Shown one piece after another: positions 36,810 through 44,864 of a DNA stretch of 64,000 nt. Every line of letters begins with the position of its first letter. Positions within the stretch are counted from its first letter, which is position 1. The stretch lies in assembly GCF_001514235.1 (NCBI RefSeq), contig NZ_KQ948934.1, forward strand, positions 1 to 64,000. The letters are read 5' to 3'. A program made the position numbers and the translations under genes. Below the pieces are notes generated by a model, which saw only the letters and a list, made by a program, of their open reading frames with translations, made no database searches and was not told the DNA's origin. This DNA is from Streptomyces caeruleatus. Lineage in GTDB: Bacteria; Actinomycetota; Actinomycetes; Streptomycetales; Streptomycetaceae.

Positions 36810-38138
36810 ATGAGCACGCCCCCGCCACCGAAGGCCCTGCCCGACGCCTACTCCACCGCCGGTGAACGCACCGCTGACGAACGCACCGCTGACGAACACG
36901 CCGCCGACGACGGCGCGTTGGCCTGGCTGCGCGCCCTGGGTCCGCGCGGCCGCCGCGCCTTCGCGGGCGCTTTCGGCGGCTATGCCCTGGATTCGTACGA
37001 CTACTTCACACTGCCGCTCAGCATGGTCGCGCTCGCCGCGTACTTCGGTCTGGACAGCGGCCAGACCGGCCTGTTCACCACCGTCACGCTGGTGGTCTCC
37101 GCGGTCGGCGGCGCCCTCGCTGGCGTGCTGGCCGACCGGATCGGCCGGGTCAGGGCGCTGATGATCACGGTCGTCACGTACGCGGTCTTCACCGTCGCCT
37201 GCGGCTTCGCGCCCAACTACGAGACGCTGCTGGTCTTCCGCGCCCTCCAGGGCCTCGGCTTCGGCGGCGAGTGGGCGGTCGGCGCGATCCTGGTCGCCGA
37301 GTACGCGAGCGCCAAGCACCGGGGCCGCACCCTCGGCGCGATCCAGAGCTCCTGGGCCGTCGGCTGGGCTCTGGCCGCGATCATGTACACCCTGGTCTTC
37401 TCGCTCGCCGACGACGACCTGGCCTGGCGCGTGATGTTCTGGACCGGCGCGCTGCCCGCCCTGCTGGTCATCTGGATGCGGCGCCGGGTGCACGACGCGC
37501 CGGAGGCGGTGGCCGTACGCGAACAGAGCCCGCAGAAGGGCTCGTTCACGGCCATCTTCAAGCCCGGCCTGTTGCGGACAACGGTCTTCGCGGGGCTACT
37601 CTCCACCGGCGTCCAGGGTGGCTACTACACGCTGGCCACCTGGGTGCCGACGTATCTGAAGACCGAGCGCGACCTGTCGGTCGTCGGCACCGGCGGCTAT
37701 CTGACGTTCCTGATCTCGGGCGCCTTCATCGGCTACCTGACTGGTGGTTATCTCACCGACCGGCTGGGCCGCCGGCGCAACATCTGGCTGTTCGCGCTGC
37801 TGTCGGCCGTCTGCATCCTGGCGTACGCGAACATCCCGGACGGCGCCAACACCCTGCTCCTCGTACTCGGTTTCCCGCTCGGGTTCTGCATGTCGGCGAT
37901 CTTCAGCGGCTTCGGGTCCTACCTGAGCGAGCTGTACCCGACGGCGGTGCGCGGCACGGGACAGGGCTTCACGTACAACACCGGCCGCGCGGTCGGCGCC
38001 GTCTTCCCCACCACGGTCGGCTTCCTCGCCGACAGCTGGGGCGTGGGCGGCGCGCTGGTCTTCGGCGCGATCGGCTACGGCATCGCTGCGCTGGCCCTGC
38101 TCGGGCTGCCGGAGACGCGCGGGAAGGAGCTGGTGTGA
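36810..38138 (+). CDS. MFS transporter (metabolite:proton symporter type)
   Basis: A 442-residue 12-helix MFS permease. FGGYALDSYDYFTLPLSMVA and RALQGLGFGGEWAVGAILVAE match the aromatic acid/sialate-type symporters; LADRIGRVRAL is the loop 2-3 motif. The N-terminus carries three near-copies of a five-residue unit (ERTAD, ERTAD, EHAAD) from a 15-base repeat. The ATG at 36810 follows GAGG. As first gene of the pxp operon it probably imports 5-oxoproline or a precursor. Its stop overlaps the next start. Confidence 0.85.
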   Translation: MSTPPPPKALPDAYSTAGERTADERTADEHAADDGALAWLRALGPRGRRAFAGAFGGYALDSYDYFTLPLSMVALAAYFGLDSGQTGLFTTVTLVVSAVGGALAGVLADRIGRVRALMITVVTYAVFTVACGFAPNYETLLVFRALQGLGFGGEWAVGAILVAEYASAKHRGRTLGAIQSSWAVGWALAAIMYTLVFSLADDDLAWRVMFWTGALPALLVIWMRRRVHDAPEAVAVREQSPQKGSFTAIFKPGLLRTTVFAGLLSTGVQGGYYTLATWVPTYLKTERDLSVVGTGGYLTFLISGAFIGYLTGGYLTDRLGRRRNIWLFALLSAVCILAYANIPDGANTLLLVLGFPLGFCMSAIFSGFGSYLSELYPTAVRGTGQGFTYNTGRAVGAVFPTTVGFLADSWGVGGALVFGAIGYGIAALALLGLPETRGKELV

Positions 38139-38986
38139 ACCGCACGGAGGCCCGCCCGGTCACTCCCCCGACGGCGGACCGGCCCGTTACCGCCGTCGAC
38201 GAGCACGCGCACGCGTGGAGCCCCGCGACCGCCCGCGACCGCTTCCGGGCGGGCCTCACGGGCCCCACGGCCGGGGTCGCCGCCGGGCACACCCAGGTCA
38301 ACCTGATCTCGGTGCCCGCCGACTGGGCGTACGACATGCTGCTGTTCTGCCAGCGCAACCCCAAGCCCTGCCCGGTCCTCGACGTCACGGACGCCGGTTC
38401 CTGGACCACCGTCCTCGCGGACGGCGCCGACCTGCGCACGGATCTGCCGCGCTACCGGGTGTGGCGGGACGGCGAGTTGGTGGAGGAGCCCACGGACGTG
38501 CGTGCGCACTGGCGGGGCGATCTGGTGTCGTTCCTGATCGGGTGCAGTTTCACCTTCGAGTCGGCGCTGGCCGGGGCGGGCGTCCCGATCCGCCATGTCG
38601 AGCAGGGCCGTAACGTCCCGATGTACGTCACGACTCGGCAGTGCCGCCCGGCAGGACGGCTGCACGGCCCGATGGTGGTGTCCATGCGCCCGGTGCCGCC
38701 GCAGCACGTGGCGGCAGCCCTGCGCGAGACGGGCCTGCTGCCCGCGGTGCACGGCGGCCCCGTGCACTGCGGCGATCCCTCGGCACTCGGCATCACCGAC
38801 CTCGACCGTCCCGATTTCGGCGACCCGGTCGACTTGGAGACGGACGACATCCCGATGTTCTGGGCCTGCGGAGTGACCCCGCAGGCAGCCGTGACGGCCT
38901 CGCGCCCGCCGTTCGCCATCACCCACGCACCGGGCCAGATGTTCCTGACCGATGCCCGCGACGAGCAGTACCGCATCGTCGCCTGA
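38135..38986 (+). CDS. DUF1445 putative hydro-lyase (YcsI/UPF0317 family)
   Basis: A 283-residue soluble protein of the UPF0317/DUF1445 family. Marks are GLTGPTAGVAAGHTQVNLI, a segment rich in conserved Cys/His (FLIGCSFTFESAL, HVEQGRNVPMY), and FWACGVTPQAAV near the end. In B. subtilis ycsI sits in the kip/ycs operon with pxpABC genes; a mammalian protein carrying this domain is D-glutamate cyclase, which forms 5-oxo-D-proline. The GTG at 38135 overlaps the MFS stop. A role around 5-oxoproline is likely, but the reaction is not proven. Confidence 0.82.
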   Translation: MNRTEARPVTPPTADRPVTAVDEHAHAWSPATARDRFRAGLTGPTAGVAAGHTQVNLISVPADWAYDMLLFCQRNPKPCPVLDVTDAGSWTTVLADGADLRTDLPRYRVWRDGELVEEPTDVRAHWRGDLVSFLIGCSFTFESALAGAGVPIRHVEQGRNVPMYVTTRQCRPAGRLHGPMVVSMRPVPPQHVAAALRETGLLPAVHGGPVHCGDPSALGITDLDRPDFGDPVDLETDDIPMFWACGVTPQAAVTASRPPFAITHAPGQMFLTDARDEQYRIVA

Positions 38987-39013
38987 CCACAGGACTGAGG
39001 AAACGACACAACC

Positions 39014-39772
39014 ATGACCTCGATCGATCTCAACGCCGACCTCGGCGAGGGCTTCGGCCGCTGGCAGCTCACCGACGACGAACGGCTGTTGTCCGTCGTC
39101 ACGAGCGCCAACGTGGCCTGCGGCTTCCACGCCGGGGACGCGGCCACCATGCGGCGGGTGTGCGAGCAGGCGGCCGAGCGCGGCGTACGGATCGGCGCCC
39201 AGGTCTCCTACCGGGACCTGGCGGGGTTCGGGCGGCGCGCGATGGACGTGCCGCCCGCCGAGCTGATGGCCGAGGTGGCCTACCAGATCGGCGCCCTGGA
39301 GGTGTTCGCGCGAGCGGCGGGGACGCGCGTGTCGTACGTCAAACCGCACGGCGCGCTCTACAACCGGGTCGTGCACGACGAGGAGCAGGCCGGCGCGGTC
39401 GTCGACGGCGTGCTCCTGGCGGACGCCACGCTGCCCGTGCTCGGCCTGCCCGGCTCGCGGCTGCTGGACCTGGCCGCCAAGGCCGGACTCCCGCCCGTCG
39501 CGGAGGCGTTCGCGGACCGTGCGTACACCGAGCAGGGCACGCTCGTGCCGCGCGGCCAGGACGGCGCCGTGGTCACCGACCCGGGGGCCGTCGTGGAGCG
39601 CTCGGTGGGGCTGGCCCGCGCGGGCGTGGTCACCTCCCGCTCGGGGTCCCGGGTCGAGGTACGCGCGCGGTCCCTGTGCCTGCACGGGGACACGCCCGGG
39701 GCCGTCGAGCTGGCCCGCCGGGTGCGGGCGCGGCTGGAGGAGTCGGGTGTCAGGGTGGAGGCCTTCGTATGA
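39014..39772 (+). CDS. pxpA: 5-oxoprolinase subunit A (LamB/YcsF family)
   Basis: A 252-residue LamB/YcsF protein, subunit A of the bacterial ATP-dependent 5-oxoprolinase PxpABC that opens 5-oxoproline to glutamate. IDLNADLGEGFGRW at the N-terminus, ANVACGFHAGD and VKPHGALYNRV are the family signatures. Its stop overlaps the pxpB start (ATGA). All three subunits are present in order. Confidence 0.93.
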   Translation: MTSIDLNADLGEGFGRWQLTDDERLLSVVTSANVACGFHAGDAATMRRVCEQAAERGVRIGAQVSYRDLAGFGRRAMDVPPAELMAEVAYQIGALEVFARAAGTRVSYVKPHGALYNRVVHDEEQAGAVVDGVLLADATLPVLGLPGSRLLDLAAKAGLPPVAEAFADRAYTEQGTLVPRGQDGAVVTDPGAVVERSVGLARAGVVTSRSGSRVEVRARSLCLHGDTPGAVELARRVRARLEESGVRVEAFV

Positions 39773-40386
39773 GGGCGCTGCCCGTCGGCGATGACGCCCT
39801 GCTCGTCGAGGTGGCCTCGGGCGAGGAGGCCCGGGCGCTGCACACGGAGTTGCTGCGGCGCCGTGGCGAGGGCTCGCTGTCGGTCCGCGAGATCGTCCCC
39901 GCCGCCCGGACCGTCCTGCTCGACGGCCTCGCCGACCCGGCCCGGCTGGCCTCCGAACTGACCACCGCCGTGGTACCGCCCGCTCCCCCACGCGCGCGTG
40001 AGGTCGTCGAACTCCCGGTGCGCTACGACGGGCCCGACCTCGCCGACGTGGCCGCGCACTGGGGCGTCACCCCGCGCGAGGTGGCCCGTATCCACGCGGA
40101 CACCGAGTTCAGTGTGGCCTTCTGCGGCTTCGCGCCCGGGTTCGGCTATCTGACGGGTCTGCCGCCGCGCTACGACGTCCCGCGCCGGGCCACCCCGCGC
40201 ACGGCCGTCCCCGCCGGTGCGGTGGCGCTGGCGGGTCCGTACACGGGCGTGTACCCGCGCTCGTCGCCGGGCGGCTGGCAGCTGATCGGCACCACGGACA
40301 GCGTGCTGTGGGACCACACGCGCGTGCCGGCCGCGCTGCTGTCGCCGGGCACGCGCGTGCGCTTCGTTCCGGTGGGGAACTCATGA
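39769..40386 (+). CDS. pxpB: 5-oxoprolinase subunit B (KipI family)
   Basis: A 205-residue KipI/allophanate hydrolase subunit 1-type protein. VAFCGFAPGFGYLTGLP and AVALAGPYTGVYPRSSPGGW are diagnostic. With PxpA and PxpC it forms the oxoprolinase; earlier names refer to KipI, an inhibitor of sporulation kinase A in Bacillus, which is unlikely to apply here. It overlaps pxpA and pxpC by 4 bases each. Confidence 0.93.
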   Translation: MRALPVGDDALLVEVASGEEARALHTELLRRRGEGSLSVREIVPAARTVLLDGLADPARLASELTTAVVPPAPPRAREVVELPVRYDGPDLADVAAHWGVTPREVARIHADTEFSVAFCGFAPGFGYLTGLPPRYDVPRRATPRTAVPAGAVALAGPYTGVYPRSSPGGWQLIGTTDSVLWDHTRVPAALLSPGTRVRFVPVGNS

Positions 40387-41252
40387 CCGACCGCGCGCTC
40401 GGTGTCGTACGCGCCGGGGCACTCACCACCGTGCAGGACCTCGGCCGCCCCGGACACGCCCACCTCGGCGTGCCCCGCTCGGGCGCGCTGGACGGGCCGG
40501 CGGCGGCGCTGGTCAACCGGCTGGTCGGCAACGCCCCCGAGGCCGCCGTACTGGAGACCACGCTCAACGGCTGTGCGCTGCGGCCTCGTTCGGCGGTGAC
40601 CGTCGCGGTCGGCGGTGCGCCCTGCCGTGTCACGGTCGACGGACGCCCGGTCGCCTGGGGCGCACCGCTGCGGGTGCCCGCCGGTGCGCTCCTGGACGTC
40701 GGCGCGGCCGTGTCGGGCGTACGGAGCTATGTGGCCGTCTCCGGCGGCATCGCCGTCGAGCCGGTCCTCGGCAGCCGCTCCACGGACCTCCTGTCCGGCC
40801 TGGGCCCACCGCCCCTCACGGACGGCACCGTGCTCCCCCTGGGCCGGGCGACGCGCCTGCACGCGCGCGTGGACGTCGCCCCGCAGCCCGCGCCGCCCGC
40901 CGAACTCGTCCTGCGCGTGACGCCGGGCCCGCGCGACGACTGGTTCACACCGGCGGCCGTGCGCGCCTTCACCTCCCGCGCGTACCGCGTGTCCCCCGCG
41001 AGCAACCGCATCGGGCTGCGCACCGAGGGCCCCGCACTGGAGCGGGCGGTCACCCGCGAACTCCCCAGCGAGGGCGTCGTCCTGGGCGCGGTCCAGGTCC
41101 CGCCCGACGGCCGTCCGGTCGTGTTCCTGGCCGACCATCCGACGACGGGCGGCTACCCGGTCGTCGCCGTCGTCCGCGCCGCCGACCTCCCGGCCGCCGC
41201 GCAGGCGGTACCGGGCACCCCGGTGCGCTTCGTGGCCGTACGGCGTCGCTGA
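40383..41252 (+). CDS. pxpC: 5-oxoprolinase subunit C (KipA family)
   Basis: A 289-residue KipA/biotin-dependent carboxyltransferase-like protein, third subunit of PxpABC. ALTTVQDLGRPGHAHLGVP at the N-terminus, SYVAVSGGI and SNRIGLRTEGP are the typical segments. The ATG at 40383 overlaps the pxpB stop, ensuring equal translation of the subunits. It is the last gene of the GntR-regulated operon and converges on the SGNH hydrolase gene. Confidence 0.93.
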   Translation: MTDRALGVVRAGALTTVQDLGRPGHAHLGVPRSGALDGPAAALVNRLVGNAPEAAVLETTLNGCALRPRSAVTVAVGGAPCRVTVDGRPVAWGAPLRVPAGALLDVGAAVSGVRSYVAVSGGIAVEPVLGSRSTDLLSGLGPPPLTDGTVLPLGRATRLHARVDVAPQPAPPAELVLRVTPGPRDDWFTPAAVRAFTSRAYRVSPASNRIGLRTEGPALERAVTRELPSEGVVLGAVQVPPDGRPVVFLADHPTTGGYPVVAVVRAADLPAAAQAVPGTPVRFVAVRRR

Positions 41253-41279
41253 CCTCGCGCTCCGCCACGCACGCGTGCG

Positions 41280-42344
41280 CTACGCCGCCTCCGGCGCGGG
41301 CCGCTGCCCCGCGACCGAGCGCGGCCCTGGCACCGCCAACCCCTCCGGCAGGGACCACTGCCCCGACACCGACCGGGGCTCCGGTACGGGGCGCTCCAGC
41401 ACGGGCCGTTCGATCACCGGCCGAGGCTCCGGCACGGGCCGCCGCTCCGGCACGGGCCCCGGCCCCGGCACGGCTCTCTGCTCCGGCAACGACATCCGCT
41501 GCTCCGGCACCGGCACCGGCACCGCCAGCGAGGCCAGTGCCGCGGACACCGACTGCGCCGCGCCCAGGTCGAGCCGGCCGCAGGTGCCCTTCGCACGGTG
41601 CCGCATCTCGGTGACGGCGAGGCGCAGCAGCTGGGGCAGCAGGTCGTTGCAGCGCCGGATCACCCAGGCGGTACCGGCGGTGGCCAGCCACAGCAGGCTC
41701 GCCGACCTGGTGGGCGGCGGGAACTCGGGCTCTGCCGAAGGCGCGGCCCCGGTCGCGATGCCCCGCTTCGCCAGCATCGCGTGGAAGCGCAGCGCCAGTT
41801 GCCGGTGCCCGCGCTCCCCGGGATGCAGCCGGTCCGAGCTCCACATCGCCGGATCGCCGATCCAGTCGTCGTCGACGGCGTGCAGATGCACGGCCCCGTA
41901 CCGCTCGGACAGCGTGTGGACCACCGTGTTGACCGCCCGCTGCCGTCGGGCCAGCGGATTGCCCAGCACCCCCGGCAGCCCCAGCATCGTGCCCGGGTCG
42001 GGCAGACAGGCCGTGAGCACGGCGGTGCCCTGCCGGGCGAAGGACGCGTAGACCTTGTCGAGGCGTTCGGCGATCTTCTCGATGTCGTAGGTGCCGCGCA
42101 GCGTGTCGTTGACGCCCACGACGACGGACGCGACCTGCGGGCGCAGGGCCAGCGCGGCCGGCAGCTGGGTCTCCAGCACGTCCCGCGTCTGGGCCCCGCT
42201 GACGGCCAGATTGGTGAACTCGGCGGAGGGTTCGGACAGCCCGGCGGCGAGCAACGCGGCCCAGCCCCGCCACCCGTCCCCCACCGGATCGCCCACCCCC
42301 TCGGTCAGCGAGTCCCCGAGGGCGACGTACCGGAGCGGTCTCAT
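41280..42344 (-). CDS. SGNH/GDSL hydrolase with disordered C-terminal tail
   Basis: A 354-residue esterase-fold protein. Block I is LRYVALGDSLTEGVG with catalytic Ser, block III VVVGVNDTLRG, and block V SSDRLHPGERGH supplies Asp and His. The catalytic domain ends near residue 240; the last 90 residues are Pro/Glu/Arg/Val repeats (PVPERRPVPEPRPVIERP) that look disordered. There is no signal peptide. Its start overlaps the stop of a glycosyltransferase, so it may deacylate a glycan or glycolipid made by the two enzymes upstream. Confidence 0.88.
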   Translation of the reverse strand: MRPLRYVALGDSLTEGVGDPVGDGWRGWAALLAAGLSEPSAEFTNLAVSGAQTRDVLETQLPAALALRPQVASVVVGVNDTLRGTYDIEKIAERLDKVYASFARQGTAVLTACLPDPGTMLGLPGVLGNPLARRQRAVNTVVHTLSERYGAVHLHAVDDDWIGDPAMWSSDRLHPGERGHRQLALRFHAMLAKRGIATGAAPSAEPEFPPPTRSASLLWLATAGTAWVIRRCNDLLPQLLRLAVTEMRHRAKGTCGRLDLGAAQSVSAALASLAVPVPVPEQRMSLPEQRAVPGPGPVPERRPVPEPRPVIERPVLERPVPEPRSVSGQWSLPEGLAVPGPRSVAGQRPAPEAA

Positions 42345-43540
42345 GCCGCGCCCTCCGCACGCGCGAAGGGACGCACCGGCACCGCCGCGTCGTGCGCGGT
42401 GAGGAAGGCGTCCACCGCCGTGCCCCACCCGAAGCACTCCGCACGCGCGCGTGCCGCCTCCCGGCGCTCGCGCTCGGGACGGTCGAGCAGCGTCTCCACG
42501 GCGTCCGCGAAGGCGTCCCCGTCGTTGGCCGCGGTGGCCCCGGCCGAGCCGATCACCTCCGGCAGCGCGGACGACGAGCTCGCCACGACGGGTGTGCCGC
42601 AGGCCATGGCCTCCAAGGCGGCGAGCCCGAACGTCTCGGCGGGTCCGGGGGCCAGGCAGATGTCGGCGGACGCCTGGAGCGCGCCGAGCAGGCTGCGGTC
42701 GGCGACGTGCCCGAGGAAGGTCACCGGCAGGTCGCGCTCCTGCGCCCGCTGTTCGAGCCGGGCGCGCAAAGGACCGTTTCCGGCCACCACGAGCACCGCG
42801 CGCACCCCGCGTCCGCGCAGCGCCTCCAGGGCGTCCAGCGCGGTGCCGGGCCGCTTCTCCACGGAGAGCCGGGAGCACATCACGAGCAGCTTCTCGTCGG
42901 CACGCGCGTGTGTCTCGCGCAGCGCCGCGTCGCGCAGGGTGGGACGCCGGTTCATCAGATCGACGCCCAGCGGGGCCCGTACGACGTTGCGGGCGCCGAT
43001 CCGCACGAACTCCCGCTCGGCGAACTCGGTGGTGCACACGACCTTGGAGTACGTGTGGGCCGTGCGGACGTTGAGGGCGTCGGCGGCGCGCCGGGACAGG
43101 TTCTCCGACAGGCCCCAGGTGCGCAGGACGCCGTCGGCGGTCTCGTGGGAGACCATCACGGCCGGCACCCGGGCCCGGCGGGCCCACCTGCCGGTCCAGC
43201 GCAGCGTGGTGCGGTCGGAGACCTCCAGGCGGTCGGGGGCGAGTTCCTCCAGCAGGGCCGCGACCCGGCGCTTGTCGATGAGCACGCGGTAGCCGCCGGT
43301 GCCGGGCAGCATCGGGCCGGGCAGGGTGATCACGCGGCCCTGCTCGGTCTCGCAGTCGCTGTACTTCTCGCCCGGCACCACGAGGACGGGGTCGTGGCCC
43401 GCCAGCTTGAAGCCCTTGCCGAGCTCGCGCAGCGCGGTCCGCAGCCCTCCGGAGGCCGGGGCGACGAAGTTCGCCAGCCGGACGATGCGCAGCGAGGCGT
43501 CGACCGGGGCGTTCGTGGAACTGTTCATCGAGCTGTTCAT
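42341..43540 (-). CDS. Family 1/4 glycosyltransferase (second of pair)
   Basis: A 399-residue GT-B glycosyltransferase. The acceptor-side domain begins LRIVRLANFVAPASGGLRTA, and the nucleotide-sugar domain carries SRLSVEKRPGTALDAL and the EX7E motif EAMACGTPVVASSSSALPEV. Cytoplasmic or membrane-peripheral. The ATG at 43540 (four codons before another ATG) overlaps the stop of the upstream glycosyltransferase by 4 bases. Sugar donor and acceptor are not readable; mannosyl or glucosyl transfer to a lipid is plausible. Confidence 0.87.
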   Translation of the reverse strand: MNSSMNSSTNAPVDASLRIVRLANFVAPASGGLRTALRELGKGFKLAGHDPVLVVPGEKYSDCETEQGRVITLPGPMLPGTGGYRVLIDKRRVAALLEELAPDRLEVSDRTTLRWTGRWARRARVPAVMVSHETADGVLRTWGLSENLSRRAADALNVRTAHTYSKVVCTTEFAEREFVRIGARNVVRAPLGVDLMNRRPTLRDAALRETHARADEKLLVMCSRLSVEKRPGTALDALEALRGRGVRAVLVVAGNGPLRARLEQRAQERDLPVTFLGHVADRSLLGALQASADICLAPGPAETFGLAALEAMACGTPVVASSSSALPEVIGSAGATAANDGDAFADAVETLLDRPERERREAARARAECFGWGTAVDAFLTAHDAAVPVRPFARAEGAA

Positions 43541-44667
43541 ACCGCCACCGCCGGCCTCCGTGCCTTCAGCACGGCCTCGTAGTGGGCGATCAGCTGATCG
43601 CCGATGGCCGCCCAGGTGCGTCCCTCGACCGTGGCCCGTGCGGCGGCCCCGTACGCGGCCCGCAGCGCGGGGTCGGCGACCAGGGACCGTACGGCGTCCC
43701 GTACGGCGTCGGCGTCGCGCGGCGGCACCAGGAGCCCGGTGCGGCCGTGGTCGACCAGGTCCAGCGGGCCGCCGGCGGCGGGCGCGACGACGGGCACGCC
43801 GCTCGCCATGGCCTCCTGCACGGTCTGGCAGAAGGTCTCGAACGGGCCCGTGTGGGCGAAGACGTCGAAGGAGGCGAAGATCCGGGCGAGGTCGGCACCG
43901 CCGCGGCGCCCCAGGAAGACCGCGCCGGGCAGCGCCTCGGCGAGGGCGGGCTGGCTCGGCCCGTCGCCGACGATGACGACCTTCACGCCCGGCAGGCCGC
44001 ACACACCGGAGAGCAGGTCGATGTGCTTCTCGGGGGCGAGCCGCCCGACGTAGCCGACGATGGCCTCGCCGTTCGGGGCGAGTTCGCGGCGCAGCTTCTC
44101 GTCGCGGAGTTCGGGACGGAAGCGGGCGGTGTCCACGCCGCGTGCCCACAGCTTGAGCCGGGGCACCCCGTGGGCCTCCAGATCGCGCATGGACGCGCTG
44201 GACGGGACGAGGGTGAGGTCGGCGGCGGAGTGGACGGACCGTATGCGCCGCCAGGCCGCGGCCTCGCCGGCGCCCATATAGGTGCGGGCGTACCCGGCCA
44301 GGTCGGTCTGGTAGACGGCGACGGCGGGGATGCCGAGCCGGGCGGCGGCTGCCATGCCGCGCACACCGAGCACGAAGGGGCTGGCCAGGTGCACGACGTC
44401 GGGCTGGTGCTGGATCAGCGCGGCGGCCAGTCGCCTGCTGGGGAGCGCGACCCTGACCTGGGGGTAGCCGGGGAGCGGAAGGGAGGGGACATGGACGACG
44501 GGGCAGGGCGCCAGAGCGGCGGCCGCCTTGTTCCCGGGAGCGGGGGCCGGGGCGACGACGATGGGGGCGTGACCGCGATCGACGAGGTGTCGGGCGGTCT
44601 GGAGCGCGCAGTGAGCCACGCCGTTCACATCGGGGGGAAAGGATTCGGTCACGATGACTACACGCAT
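43537..44667 (-). CDS. Family 4 glycosyltransferase (first of pair)
   Basis: A 376-residue GT-B enzyme. The N-terminus MRVVIVTESFPPDVNGVAHC resembles phosphatidylinositol or diacylglycerol mannosyl/glycosyltransferases; GYVGRLAPEKHIDLL and EAMASGVPVVAPAAGGPLDL complete the donor site. It heads a three-gene operon of glycosyltransferase, glycosyltransferase and SGNH hydrolase with 4-base overlaps, which suggests one glycan or glycolipid product. Confidence 0.88.
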   Translation of the reverse strand: MRVVIVTESFPPDVNGVAHCALQTARHLVDRGHAPIVVAPAPAPGNKAAAALAPCPVVHVPSLPLPGYPQVRVALPSRRLAAALIQHQPDVVHLASPFVLGVRGMAAAARLGIPAVAVYQTDLAGYARTYMGAGEAAAWRRIRSVHSAADLTLVPSSASMRDLEAHGVPRLKLWARGVDTARFRPELRDEKLRRELAPNGEAIVGYVGRLAPEKHIDLLSGVCGLPGVKVVIVGDGPSQPALAEALPGAVFLGRRGGADLARIFASFDVFAHTGPFETFCQTVQEAMASGVPVVAPAAGGPLDLVDHGRTGLLVPPRDADAVRDAVRSLVADPALRAAYGAAARATVEGRTWAAIGDQLIAHYEAVLKARRPAVAV

Positions 44668-44864
44668 ACCGGTGTTGTCGCCGTGCTGGACGTGGCCGCG
44701 TCAAAGTGGATCTTTCCGAACGACAAACGTCCCATGAGCGTTCCGCTGCGCCCCCGAGCGGGCCAGGTCATGTCCATGCACACCTGACCCGCAGGTCATC
44801 CGGAGTTCACCCGGCGGGCGGATCTCCGCGACGTTCACAGGGCGGACACATGCCCGCCGGAGGG

